The notes under the pieces are model-generated. The model had not been told where the DNA came from, made no database searches, and saw only the letters and a list, made by a program, of their open reading frames with translations. The position numbers were made by a program, and so were the translations under genes. Source: Prillingera fragicola (taxonomy: Eukaryota; Basidiomycota; Tremellomycetes; Trichosporonales; Trichosporonaceae). Taken from it: 64,000 nt of DNA. Of this stretch, positions 41,604 to 54,559 are shown in pieces. Location: NCBI GenBank assembly GCA_002335605.1, contig BEDY01000006.1:62001-126000 (forward strand), in the 5' to 3' direction. The number at the start of each line of letters is the position of its first letter. Positions within the stretch are counted from its first letter, which is position 1.

Positions 41604-44600
41604 ATGCCGCGCCCTTCCACCCAGGAGCCGGTAGCACCTTTGGTTCCAGACGGCCAACTGCCTCACCCAGCCGAAGACTTGTCAGAGGATGACGACTTGC
41701 TGTCATGGATTCTCGTAGACCAGCTAGGCATTCTCCCAGGTGAAAAGGGACTGGGTGTACACCCACAACAAGTAAAGTTTGTGGGCCCTCCCTTTAGGCA
41801 TGACGATGTTTTGAATATTGTCAAACAAGTGAGTCGCCCGATCAGGTCACCTTGCAATGTCGCGCTGACAACCCAAGACTGTAGTGCAGGGAAACTTGCA
41901 GCAAGCCGTGGAGCGACTGTCAGAGTAGGTCGTGGTGGTGGTGCTTCAAATAGTTGCTGACCGGTGCTCAGGTTTCATTTGATCAAGGAGCACATGGCTG
42001 CAAAACAAACAGATCGCCAAAGGGAGCGAGTGGTCCAGTGAGTGTTGTTCCATACAGCCATAGCTGACCTCTAGGCACTTGCGTCGCTACCTCATGATCT
42101 ATGCACCCACGTCGCGACTGGACATTTACTCGACAGATCGATACACAAGTGTCTCTGGCCACCCCGAGCTCGCCATCTTTGCGACGTCGGCACTCCAACC
42201 AGGAGCCGTCGTTCAGGAGCTGCAGGGCAGTGTGGTTCCCTTGCCAGATGCGTGGAAGGAGGAAATGGATATTGTGGACGACATTGCTGCTCCCGAGATT
42301 CAAGGCGAGGAGGATCTTGACGAAGACGAGGGCGAATCGCGTGCATCGCAAGGCAAGCGATCCAAGACGGCCGAACTGTCGCAACCCCGTATTCAGCGCC
42401 GCAGCGGACGGATCAAGCGCCGAGACTTTAGCATTGTCTGGTCAGGTTTGAAGCAGTGCTACCAGCTTTTCCTTGGGCCTGCCCGCTTCTTAAACGTACG
42501 TTGCCACCTTCGAGTAAGCGCTGACGGCAGCACGACTGTAAACCTAACGTGGAGCTGCTCCGACAGGGCAAGTTTGTCACCTTTCGCGTCGTCAGGCCTA
42601 TCCGTATCGGCGACGAGCTCACGACCTTTTAGTGAGTGCTTCGATGTTTCAGCGGCTGACAAGGCAGCGGAGAAAATTACTTTGGTAATAACAACATCGA
42701 GTGTATGTGTCTGTCGTGTGAGCGGAGCAACATTGGTTGGTTCACTCCCAAGGACAGTTCAACTGGATCTCGCAGCGGCTCGACCGCACCCACTCCGTTG
42801 GGCATGAATGGAGGCGACGCAGATGACGAGGCCGACCCCAGCCGCCCGCCCACTCCCTTGACGACGCCGCGAAAGGTCCGTTCCGCTTTTGGAGACAGCT
42901 GCGACTCGCCCGCATCTGCCACTAATGGCGATGCATCCGACGAAGACGACGACACCTATCGCCGCACCCGTCCGATCCGAGAAGCGCGTTTGCTGTCCAA
43001 ACCGCTACAGTGGCTGAAACGTCCTCGCAAGGGACTGCCTACTGCTGATCCCCAGCACGAGACGTACGAGGACGAGGACTGGACAAACGACAGCCTGCAA
43101 CGCTGCATTACATGTGCAAAGACACTGAGGGACCAAGTGTGGTGGAACGGAAGATGGTTTGATCATTGCTCCAGGTGTATTCGCCATGCGTTGATCTTTC
43201 TCCTTCCTTGGCCGGCACATCGGCCTGCCGATGTCCGTGTCTACCCACCCCCTCATCTCACGCCTCCCCACTACGTGCCCAAACGTGTGGCCGATGTGCC
43301 AATCCCGTCTCTATCCAGAACGTCCAAGAAGTCCAAGTCGACTGAGGCAGGTGTTATCGAGTCGCACGAGTCCCATCCTCACGAGGAGGGCATACCCGAC
43401 AACTCGGATCTCAGGCGCGAACGCCGCATGCGGAGGGACCTGGACAACGAACAGTACACGATTACCAACCTGCGTGTCCTTGCTTGGGAGGCCGAGGTAC
43501 GCAAGCAAGAGGCCGAGGAACTGGCTGCTGCTGCCAAGGCTGCTGCTCTCGCCAAGCGCCAGGAGGACAAGCGCCTGCGCGACGAAGAGAAGCGCAAGCG
43601 CAACGAGGGCAAGATCAGAGGCACTGGCCTGTGGACTCGCTACGAGATGATCACCGAGGAGGAGCTTGAGCGCCGTCAGCGCGAGAAACACACTATAGTG
43701 TCCGGTACACGCCGCGGACGCAAGTATCGCAACAACTCGGATGACGAGGAAATAGAGCGTCTCGCGCAGGAGAAGGTCCTCAAGGACAAAGCCAAGGAGA
43801 AGGAGGCTCAGGCAAAGGCGCGCGAGTATCGCATCAAAGACAAGGAGAAGCGCGACAAGGCCAAGGCACGCGAGAAGCGCAGGAGTCGCCAAATGGCCGA
43901 GTCATCCGAGTCCGATGCCGAGGCACCGGCATCACCTATAGTTATGGACTCGCCCGACTCGCCAGTTGTTGCACCTGTGGCTGGACCTTCCTCTGCGCGC
44001 TCGGCGAAGGGTCCGGCAACGCCTGCCATTCGTTCGCAACCCCCTTCGGCGTCACCTTCTGTTCGCTCGCAGAAACCAGTCATTTCGCCAACATCACGTC
44101 CCCAGAAGCTTTCATCCTCACCTGCTGCCCGGCTGAACAAGGCGAATGGTGTGCAACGAGCAGTTGTCCCGCCGGCTGTCCGCCTGGCAAGAGCGAGTCA
44201 AGACATTATCGATCTCACCCAGTCCACGGACGATGAGGATATTCAGGTGATCAGTGATGGCTTCCTTTTATCCAGCAAGCAGGCCGACCGGCGGCACGAC
44301 AGCGACTCATCGGCCAAGCGGCCTCGTGGGCGGCCGAAAGGCAGTGGCTCTCGTCAAAAGCTTAGAAGACGTCAAGAGGAGCGTGACCGCGAGCAACGAC
44401 ATGGCGCGAGCATGGCTTCCGAGGATGAGGCGTCTCCAAAGGCTCAGAGCAGTGTCATTACCAGCCCGGAAAGCTTTGACACTGACGATGTGATTCTCGT
44501 CAAGCTCCCCAGCAGGTCAGCAATCACCGCTACGGCCTCGTCGTCGGTAGTGTCCGTCAAGCGCAAACGTGAATCAGAGGACGGCCATGTTGTACGTGTC

Positions 44601-44621
44601 CGACCACTGCCTCGGAGTTGA
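41604..44621 (+). CDS. SET9: Histone H4-K20 methyltransferase Set9 (KMT5 type)
   Basis: Six exons (41604-41828, 41890-41924, 41972-42037, 42075-42495, 42531-42631, 42668-44621; introns 61, 47, 37, 35, 36 nt) give 933 residues. The SET core runs about 105-300: HLRRYLMIYAPTSRLDI, AIFATSALQPGAVVQELQG, then HDCKPNVELLRQGKFVT, IGDELTTFYGENYFG and the post-SET CMCLSCE. HDCxPN and GExYFGxxN-xECxC are typical of Set9/Suv4-20 enzymes, which methylate lysine 20 of histone H4 in chromatin. A basic/acidic insert (GEEDLDEDEGE, RRSGRIKRRD) interrupts the SET domain, as in fungal Set9. The C-terminal ~630 residues are a charged region with a long Lys/Glu helix and Ser/Pro repeats, longer than in most homologues. 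Confidence 0.93.
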
Positions 44622-45488
44622 ACATCTTCCCTCCTTCAGTGCTTGGCTGACATAAGTATAGTCTCTTGTCTCTTCGATCGCAACGACAGCGAGCAGCAAC
44701 AGCAGCAGCAGCGCGGCCAAGCGACCCCGACCTGCGCGAACGTTTTTCGCCCGCGCCAACAACCACCTGCAGGCGCTACTCGAGCGTACTCGTGTGTCGG
44801 CGTCACTGTCGTCATTGCCACTGGACAGCGACCCAAAGTGAGCGCGGCAAACTTGGACGTACTCTGAACGCTGCAACCCCACCACCCCATCCCCAACAAC
44901 CACTGTAGCTCCCATCATATTTTTTTGCATGGTATTCTGTGACGATAGTAAATTTGTTTGTGCATGCCTTGGGGATCAACAAAGATGGGGAGCAGAGCGG
45001 CCCGCTCGACCGGACTCTGCCTCCCCGCCTGCCTGCCGAGGATGTGCCGATCTTTCCGCCAAGGTGGGCGCAGAGGAGATCAGCGGCGCAGCGGCTGGGG
45101 GCGGCTATCCTGCCGAAGGAGTATGTACGTGCCTGTGGATGCGGCTGTGGCGGTGTGCGGCAACGGCTGGGGCGGCGGCTGGCTGACTGGCGGCAGCGGG
45201 AGTATTTGGATACAGTGCTGGGGCGTCGGCCAGAATGGCAGCTCACGTGGCATTTACCCTGAGATGTACCAGGCTGTGACGCGCCATCCTTTGGGCGCAA
45301 CGTGCAGGGACGGCGTGGTGGCCGCTGGGTGGGCTGGCTGAGGCTGAGAGGCCGTGGGGGCAGGACAGTTCGGGCCGCGCATCATGGGGACTCCTCCATC
45401 AATCCCATCCTCGTCTCTTCATCTTTTACTTCTACCTCATTCCCCTTCCCCCTTCTTCTCCCCTCTTCTTGCAAAAAGCACCCTCATC
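44622..45488 (+). promoter_or_regulatory. UGP1 promoter and CT-rich leader
   Basis: No gene. The last ~100 bp (45387-45488) is a pyrimidine-rich stretch (CTC/TTC runs) ending in CACCCTCATC before ATG, the usual leader of highly expressed fungal genes. The middle part has poly-CAG/CAA near 44690-44715. Confidence 0.6.
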
Positions 45489-47533
<2,045 letters not shown>

Positions 47534-47774
47534 ACGTGTGTGTTGTACCACCACGGCGAGGGGGGGATAGCAAAACCTGTCAAGGGAGTGCAAGGACGGA
47601 CGGTAGTTAGCAAACAATCACAGTAGTCGTAGTCTTATTGTTGTCGTCGTGGCATGGCCCGGCGCAGCTTTATCAGGGTGCCGCCCTGCAGTTATTCAAT
47701 GTATGTGTGCGGCATGGCGTCAAGTGCAGGCTCACGTGGTGTGAAGAGTGCAACTGAGTGGTTGATTCTCACTT

Positions 47775-47837
47775 AGTGAAGAATCGTCTCGTGGGCATTA
47801 TCAGCAAGTGAAGAATCGTCTCGTGGACAGTATCAGT
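47775..47837 (+). repeat. Direct repeat, period 32 bp
   Basis: AGTGAAGAATCGTCTCGTGG occurs at 47775 and again at 47807, each followed by a (G)CA(T/G)TATCAG-like end. Confidence 0.8.
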
Positions 47838-47948
47838 GCGACTTATCAGTGCAACCCAAGCCATTTCGGTCTTCTCTGCCCTTTGGACAGTCACCGCTGC
47901 GCCAGATTCGTAAACAAGGTGCATTTAACTTCGGGTAGCATATAATAT

Positions 47949-47964
47949 ACGCGGATATCCGCGT
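47949..47964. other. Perfect 16-bp palindrome
   Basis: ACGCGGATATCCGCGT, self-complementary over all 16 bases, in an AT-rich setting (TATAATATACGCGG). It could be a dimeric factor site or a hairpin 3' of UGP1. Confidence 0.7.
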
Positions 47965-48146
47965 CAAGGCGTGTGTGTAGCTGCTATCCTAATAATCTAG
48001 TACTTTGAGTGCGCGCATAAAACGGTCGGCGCGCGGCCATCAGGTGGAAAAACACGACATGTCCTGACACACACACACGCAGAGCACTGGCCGCTGTCTC
48101 ACCATACGAGTGAGAGAGACGGTTTCGTCTAATGACGCGCAGTCGC

Positions 48147-49443
48147 CTAGCGGCGAGCAGCGCCGGCACCGGCGGCAGCGGGGGCGGCACCACCAGCGGG
48201 GACGGGTCCGGGCTGGGGGACGAGGGAGCCTCCGCCCCAAGTACCGAGGAGCTTCTTGACAGTGTTCCAGCCGTTGACAACAGCGGGCGACTTGCCGGCC
48301 ACGAGACCGTCGACCCGGGCGCCGATGCTGTTGACAGCGGTGCGGGTGAAGGGCGAGGCGTGGTACCTAAGACGGATGAAGTGGGCGAGGAAGAGGGGGG
48401 CAATAAACGACGAGCGGAAGGTGAGGGCGCCGAGGAAGACGCGGAGGAGAATTGCGAGCTCGGCAAAGGCAACAAAGTTCATGGCCTTGTCGTAGTTGCC
48501 CTTGACCCAGACCTGGATCGTGCGAGCCAGGTTCTCGGCCCAGTTGGCGGCGGGACGCGCGGCGCCAGCGGCTCCACCCGTGGCGGTGGGGGCTTTACTG
48601 CTCAATGTTAGCTTCAGAGCAGCCAGACGGTAGCCGAGACTTACGCGTAGAACTTGGTGAGGATATTGGTGCGGAGGAAGGTCGCGCAGTGGAACAGAGA
48701 GAAGATGGCGAAAGGAATGATAGTGACGTTAATGGGCTTTGAGATGAGCCTGTGGCCGTTAGCAGACGGTCGCCCACGGATTGACGCATGCGGTAACCGC
48801 GCATTGAAGGCCATCCAATGTGCACGAGCTCAACTCACCAGTAGAATGCAAGGAGCCAGTACTGGGCGTTCTCATCGACAAATGCGCGGCGGAGCCAGGG
48901 CAATCCAGTGGGCTTGCCGAGGCTCTTGAACACGACGATCGAGTACGAGAGGAGCGCACCAATGTACAGGAGACGGTACGATTTGGGAGGCGTGCCGCGG
49001 AAGAGCGCGGTCTGCAGGAGCACGTAGGCTGGAGGAACAAGTTAGCAAAGCACTCAGCCATTTGTGAATGGGGAAAGATGCGTGAGATGGGAGATGCAAG
49101 ATGAGAGAGCTGCAAGCTGTGCGTGGCCGGGTCATGGTTTTGAGCTGGCTGGTTGGCACAGGAGCCGCGGCACAGCTCGTACGCAGCCGGCCCAACACTT
49201 GGGAAAGACGACGCTGTAACGTTGGGAATGTCGCTGACGGGCGTGAGGGGTGGATGGCTTCTGTTCGCAGAAATGAGAAGATTGCCGCTCGTCTGCCAAG
49301 TGCAGCTTCACACGACTGCGCAGCAAAGTGGTTCCAGCGGCGTGGTGGCCCGTAGAGAGAAGACGGAGATGCTTACCAGAGTTGAGAAGAACAGTGGCCT
49401 GTCCGGCTGCCCACATGTAGTGGGGATCAAGGAAAGATGCCAT
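48147..49443 (-). CDS. POM33: Pom33/Per33-type membrane protein (TMEM33 family)
   Basis: Exons 49377-49443, 48839-49028, 48645-48749, 48147-48597 give 270 residues. The start MASFLDPHYMWAAGQATVLL and four hydrophobic segments (YVLLQTALFR, LLYIGALLSYSIVVFKSLG, NVTIIPFAIFSLFHCATFL, AELAILLRVFLGALTF) match the TMEM33/Pom33 family, ER and nuclear-envelope proteins that help place nuclear pores and shape ER tubules. The C-terminus is Gly/Ala/Pro-rich. The first intron is 348 nt, the longest inside any CDS in the window apart from none other above 200; the others are 89 and 47 nt. Splice phases (1, 2, 2) agree throughout. Confidence 0.85.
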
Positions 49444-50541
49444 TGTTGGCGAGAGTGAGCGAGGGATGGATGGAAGATTAGTAGAAGCGCGCAGCTGTGA
49501 TTTGGTGGTGAGCCCGAGGTTGGCAAAAGGGAGACGGTTTGGCTTACACGTTGGTTTCTGTGTGTGCGAGCTGTGTATGGATTGCTGCTGCCCGCTGGAT
49601 GGATGTGGACGAGTGGAGACTGGCAGAGGAGACGATGGAAAAGCCAAGTTGTCGAAGAGAAGTGGGTGGGATGATCGACCTGCCCGGCTGGCTGGGGCCT
49701 GTGACGTCGATACATAGCATCATCATCAGCAGCCCGCGTGGCAACGGCGTACTCTCGGCGTTTTACTACGGTCAAGCACAAGTGGCGCTGGGCGACCCAC
49801 CAGCGAGGCACAGCTTTAGGCAGACAGCCCCGTAAGACACATGCATGCAGCGTCAACACAAAGATGCATAGTGACAGGAGGGCGATCGAGGTGTGGACGT
49901 GGTTGAGGAGTGGCATAGGTAGTAGGCAGGGTGGAGGCTCTTAAAGCCAGCGCTGCAGACACGTAGACACTGTGGCTCACGCAGCCTCGGCCCGCCTGTT
50001 AGTCTTTCAGTCGTGGCAGTCATTACGAGTGCGCTGGATGCAATGCGCAGCCTGCGGTCTCTGGAGGCCAGTTTTAGGAGTGCTGAATAGCGACTAGTGC
50101 TCGGTAGCGAGTGCAAGCTTACAGAGGATACTACCACGGGAGATATGACGCCAAGGACGGTAAGCAACGTCGCACCTGACAGCTCACACGCAATGCGCAA
50201 TGCATGTGACCCAGAACTGGGCGCCGACCACATGCTGCAGTACTGCAGTACTTTAGGCTACGTAGCACATTAGTGCCGTAGACGACGCGTCAGTTGTCTG
50301 CCTTGTCATACACGAAAGCGCTGCCACGTCAGTCGGGTCAGATCACTCGAAGTCAAATCTGGGTCAGATATTTACAATACATACAAATGAAGCATAGACG
50401 GAACACCAGCCCTCGATGTGTCACAGTGATGAATGCTATATGCGGTGAGAGGAATAGCACTGTGTCGGAGGCGAGATAAGCAAATAACAAACAGCGCACA
50501 AGTCTGTGTCGGCGTTGACACTACATCGGCCTTGACAAGCC
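49444..50541. other. Intergenic: POM33 promoter and HSBP1 3' side
   Basis: About 1.1 kb, no gene. The long minus-strand frame starting near 49916 is in a different frame from POM33, has no family features and is taken as leader. Confidence 0.5.
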
Positions 50542-51237
50542 CTAGATGGTCGCCTTGCGCTGCTGCGGGGGCACCCCGGCGCCCGAATCGACGCTACCGT
50601 GCATAAGGTCGGCGATGGCGGTCTCCAGCGAGTCTATCCTGCCGCTCATCTCGTTCACTGCGCGGTCAGCAAGGCCACACGTCAAAAGCCGTCCAGCACA
50701 AAGTTACGAGCAGCTAGCTGCGACGCCAGCTCCCTCGAGATAGCCCGGACATTGTGCCAGCTCCAAATCGCGCAAAGGTACCCACTTCGTGACCTGCGGC
50801 GCGTCAGTATGACAGACTCCGTGTCCGCGCGTGGCCCAAGCCGCCAAGCGCACGGGCATACTCACAGAACCTGCTCGGACATGTCATCGAACCGGCCCTC
50901 CAGCTGAGTGAGGAGAGTGTCGACCTGGACGTCAGCAGGAATCCATAAAGTGACGGGACTGCGTCAAGGTCATGGATGTGGTCCTGAGGCGAGCGAGCAC
51001 AACAACATGACCCGGCGTCCGCCGCGCGGTGGTAGCACTCACGAAGCCGCATAGCTCTCCAGGACTCGCAACGTTCTTGGCCGACAGCGTCCCTCCGCCA
51101 GTGGATCCAGCGACTGAGGGTGCAGTGCCGCCGAGCTCGGACGGGGCGACGTCGGGGCTCGACGACGCGTCCTTCTCGCGTGTCCTGCGGGCGGCGGACA
51201 GGGCTGCGGTGCTCGGCTGAGCGTTGGGGTCGGGCAT
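50542..51237 (-). CDS. HSBP1: Heat shock factor-binding protein 1-like
   Basis: Five exons (51043-51237, 50960-50983, 50866-50924, 50786-50793, 50542-50657) give 133 residues. The C-terminal half is the HSBP1 coiled coil: VDTLLTQLEGRFDDMSEQ, then LSRMNEMSGRIDSLETAIAD followed by LMHG. Human HSBP1 has the same pattern of two short helices (TLLQQMQDKFQTMSDQI and [20 protein letters not shown], from family knowledge). HSBP1 is a small trimeric coiled coil linked to heat-shock-factor control and WASH-complex assembly. The N-terminal 65 residues (Ser/Ala/Gly-rich) are an extension. Exon 4 is only 8 nt and is needed to keep the heptads. One donor is GTCCCG (intron 50925-50959), which is unusual. 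HSBP1 is divergent from GEP4 with 218 bp between starts. Confidence 0.88.
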
Positions 51238-51455
51238 GACGGTGTATGCGGTGGGTACTGATAGAGACTGCGAGAACGTAGTTGATGAATGTATACGGTA
51301 TTGTTGATGATAGCAAGGAGATGTCGAGGATGTGGTCCCGTCCGCGGACCGAGGTGTTGACATGTCCCACAATTTCCCGGCAACTTCCTCCCTGCCTCCG
51401 CAACCATCACCACCACCCACTTTATATCATCGGCATACATAGACTGCCGGCAGCG

Positions 51456-52901
51456 ATGCCGGTCCGACTACCCGCGCCGCTCATACACCTCCTGGGGGTG
51501 CTGCGGCCGCGCTTGCTGCGTCCCGATGTGCGCACACCAAGTGAGTTGTCGCTGCTGTGAAAGTGGAGTGGGTGTATGTTCGGCCGATACTGACAACGGC
51601 ACAGGCATAGTCAACGTCGACTGGGCAGGGCTGCAGGCCAAGGGGTTCAACGCTGTTGTCATCGACAAGGATAACTGCTTGGTGCGTATTGCGTGGGCTG
51701 CGCGTGCTCCACCCGAGCACATCTCGTGCCCAGGATGGCGCCTTCCTTCTACTAACCCTCCCAGACCCTCCCCCATCACGACAACATCTTCCCCCAGTAC
51801 GCCACGGCATGGGCCAACCTGAAAGCCACCTTTCCTCCTGGCCGCGTCCTCCTCGTCTCCAACTCTGCCGGCTCCTCCAAGGACCGCGGCGGCATCGGCG
51901 CCGAAGCACTCTCCCTCTCCCTCGGCGCACCAGTTCTGGCCCACGCAAGACCTAAACCAGCATGCGCCTCGGATATCATCAGCTACTTTAACGGCGCTCT
52001 CGGTGCCCCCCGCACCCGCCGCGCAGCAGTCAGTGCCCGGGCGCAAGCGGCAGCTCGCGAGGAGCAGGACGCGGAGCGCGATCTGCTGGACAGGTGGCGC
52101 GATGAGGTCTCCGAGGGTCCGTTGTGTGGCGAGTTCCAGCGCCCCGAGGAGGCCGAGATGAGTCTCGAGGAGAAGATGGTTGCTGCGAACAAGCGCAAGC
52201 CGGAAGAGCATCAGCCCAGGCAAAGGAAAGCGATGGGCGAGCAGAACGAGCCCACGACTGGCGACAAGGGAACAGTGGCGCCGGAGGTCCCAGCAGCACC
52301 GTTGAGGATTCTCGTTGTCGGCGACCGACTCTTTACCGACACACTGCTTGCGCGCCGCTTGGCTCTCCACCTGCCCAAGCCTGAAGGCGATCCGCTTTCC
52401 GTCACTCCCAGCACGTTGAGTATCAAGACCACGCGCCTGCCCCTTCTGGCCGACGTGCGCCCTCTGCGCTGGATCGAGGAGAAGCTCGCGGGCAAAGACT
52501 ACTACCGCGCCAACGACACACGGTGGGAAAAGTACATTCTCCCCGACGCGCCCGTCCCAGTGGTCCCCAAGCGGGACATCTCACTCCTCGCCCTTGCGAG
52601 GCGCTTGGAAGCGACCGACGGCCGCGCAGCACTCGACCCCCGCACCTGGCGCCCGTGGAACGTGGCCGGCGCCGCCGTCCGCGGCGCAGACTGGGTGCTC
52701 GCCATGGCTGCCTTGGGTGTGCGTCGTGGTGCGGCTTGGAGCTGGGTGCGCATGCGCGCGTGGGGAAAGGAGCAAAAGGGCAAGTTTGTGCTCGCGAGGC
52801 AGCAGCGCAAGGAGGCCGCTAGGGTTGCGAGGGAGAAGGCCGCTGCAGAGGCGGCGGTGGAGGCGGAGAAGGCGACGATCAACAAGGCGACGACTACGTA
52901 G
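51456..52901 (+). CDS. GEP4: Mitochondrial phosphatidylglycerophosphate phosphatase Gep4
   Basis: Exons 51456-51540, 51605-51681, 51765-52901 (introns 64 and 83 nt) give 432 residues. HAD phosphatase mot if I is VVIDKDNCL (catalytic Asp 49 and 51), motif II LLVSNSAGS, and motif IV VGDRLFTDTLLA. The wording DKDNCL and NSAGS is specific to Gep4. It removes phosphate from phosphatidylglycerophosphate on the matrix side of the inner membrane during cardiolipin synthesis. The protein is about twice the size of yeast Gep4 because of a charged insert (about 140-220) and an Ala/Lys-rich C-terminus. A short hydrophobic/Arg-rich N-terminus (PVRLPAPLIHLLGVLRPRLL) can serve as targeting signal. It converges with the pICln gene, 55 bp between stops. 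Confidence 0.92.
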
Positions 52902-52956
52902 TGCATGCATTGGCATAGAATCATCAGGTTGTGGCTGGGGGCTATGTAGACTGCTG

Positions 52957-54175
52957 CTAGAGACCATGGGGCGAGGACTGGGCAGCGAGCCGCGCCTCGA
53001 GCTCTGCGATGCGCTTCCTCGCCGCAGCCAGCTCGGTGTCCTTGCTCTTACAAGCCTGGCACGACGTAGGATGCGCAGCCTGAGGGAACACGACCTGCTT
53101 CTCCGGCTCGACATCCACCCACCCACTCGGCGGGGGCACGGTCCCCCAGTCGACCTTTGCCATGAAGGCGGCAACGGCGTCCACCTCCTCGTCTCCGTCG
53201 TCGGCGCCACGCGCAGCCTCAAACTCGGCGTCGTCGGCGTCCACATCCGTTCCGCTGGGTATCTATGAGATGCATCAGCGCTGTCCTGCGCGTACGTTTT
53301 ATATGGTCTCCTTCTCCTTCCTCTGCGCTGCTCGCGCAGCGCAGACTTCTAATAAGGCCTAAACCTCGCCTCGGGGCCGCCACCAGAATGGAAATCGCTC
53401 CTCACCCTTCCTGCGCCTCCCTCGTCGTCGCCGTCGGCGTCGTCAAAGGCACCGTCTTCCTCCCAGTCGTCGTCATCGTCGCCGCCGAACCCGAAGAAGC
53501 TCGAAGGCTCCCCGGTGGGCAGCAGGCTGGCGTGCAGAGCCGAGCACTGCGAGAGCGCGCCAAAGAGCGCTTGCACTGATCTGTCAGCTGAAGCCAAACA
53601 ACCCACAGCAGTTAATACACGCACATTTGTCCTCGGAGACGAAAATGCGCAGCTCGGCGAGCTCGGCAAACTCCTCCTCGTCCTCGCCGGCGGGCACGGA
53701 GCTGGCACCGTTGGCCGCGCCGTTGGTGGTCGCAACACTCTCGTCGACCTGGCAGTAAATGTGGGCCGGCATGTCGCCCCCCGCGGGCGTGAGCGCATGC
53801 AGCGTCAGGGCTGGGTACGAGAGGCTGAAGCCTGGGGACGGTCCGCCGGCGGCGGGGAGGAAGGCGACGGCGCTGGAGGGTTAGCTTCCCTGCATCGTTG
53901 TGGTATCGGCACCTGTAACGGGATTGCACCAGCGGGGTATGAATGGCCCAAAGTACTCACTCCTCAGTGACATACAGCCGTCCGTTTACGCGCGGGCTGC
54001 TGCCCTCGCCGCCCCAGCTCGTCCAGGTTGGCGACTGAACGACGACCGCAGCCTCATCCTCCCAACGCAGGATTGGGGGGATGTCGGTAAAGCTCGCCGG
54101 GGTCGAGCTGGTGAGCGTGTCGTGCTGCTCCTGTGAGATCGAGTTGGGTGGGGCTGTTGTTGGAGCAAGTGCCAT
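52957..54175 (-). CDS. CLNS1A: pICln (methylosome subunit / chloride-conductance regulator)
   Basis: Exons 53961-54175, 53625-53872, 53406-53575, 52957-53262 (introns 88, 49 and 143 nt) give 312 residues. The PH-like fold is marked by GRLYVTED, SPGFSLSYPALTLHALTP, HIYCQVDES, an acidic loop, ELRIFVSEDKLQALFGALSQ and CSALHASL, as in pICln. A long Asp/Glu region follows (GGDDDDDWEEDGAFDDADG), then an extra C-terminus with WVDVEPEKQVVF, a CxxC (TSCQAC) and a coiled coil. pICln chaperones Sm proteins into the PRMT5 methylosome and snRNP assembly. The CxxC plus coiled-coil end is not part of the standard family. Confidence 0.85.
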
Positions 54176-54559
54176 GGTGATTGATGCTTTGAATGAAGAT
54201 GGTGGATGAAGGTAGTGTCATATTATTGTGCAAGTTGCAGTGACACGGAAATTTAGATTCCCGGTGCTAAAGGTGTCTGCACTCGAGGTAGGATCAGGCT
54301 GGGCTTTTCCAGTATGAAGCTCTGCTGTCTATACTGCCCTGCACCTGTCTGCTAGGCATCGTACACATGCATGAATCTGTCACCACTCATGAGATGATAC
54401 AAGTGCATGGACGTGACGCTGCATGGCCTATTGTTCATAGAACACGCCCAAGTCCATTTGCTCCCGTGATCAGCCAGGTTTCTGATTTGCCTCCGTTCGC
54501 CACCGACTAGAAGCAGCAACCTCACGGTTCACCTTGTTCACATCACTCTCTCCACCGCC
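54176..54559. promoter_or_regulatory. Divergent promoter of pICln and SYF2
   Basis: 384 bp between divergent start codons of two genes that both act in snRNP/splicing biology. No TATA box seen. Confidence 0.5.

Larger units (their letters stand above)
47534..48146. other. Intergenic between convergent UGP1 and POM33
   Basis: About 610 bp, no gene. It holds a 32-bp-period direct repeat (47775-47837) and a perfect 16-bp palindrome (47949-47964). Confidence 0.6.

Noticed and set aside
49308..49916. Minus-strand frame of 202 codons with a hydrophobic N-terminus over the POM33 start
   Set aside because: It runs in a different frame from POM33 through its start codon and intron and has no family signature.
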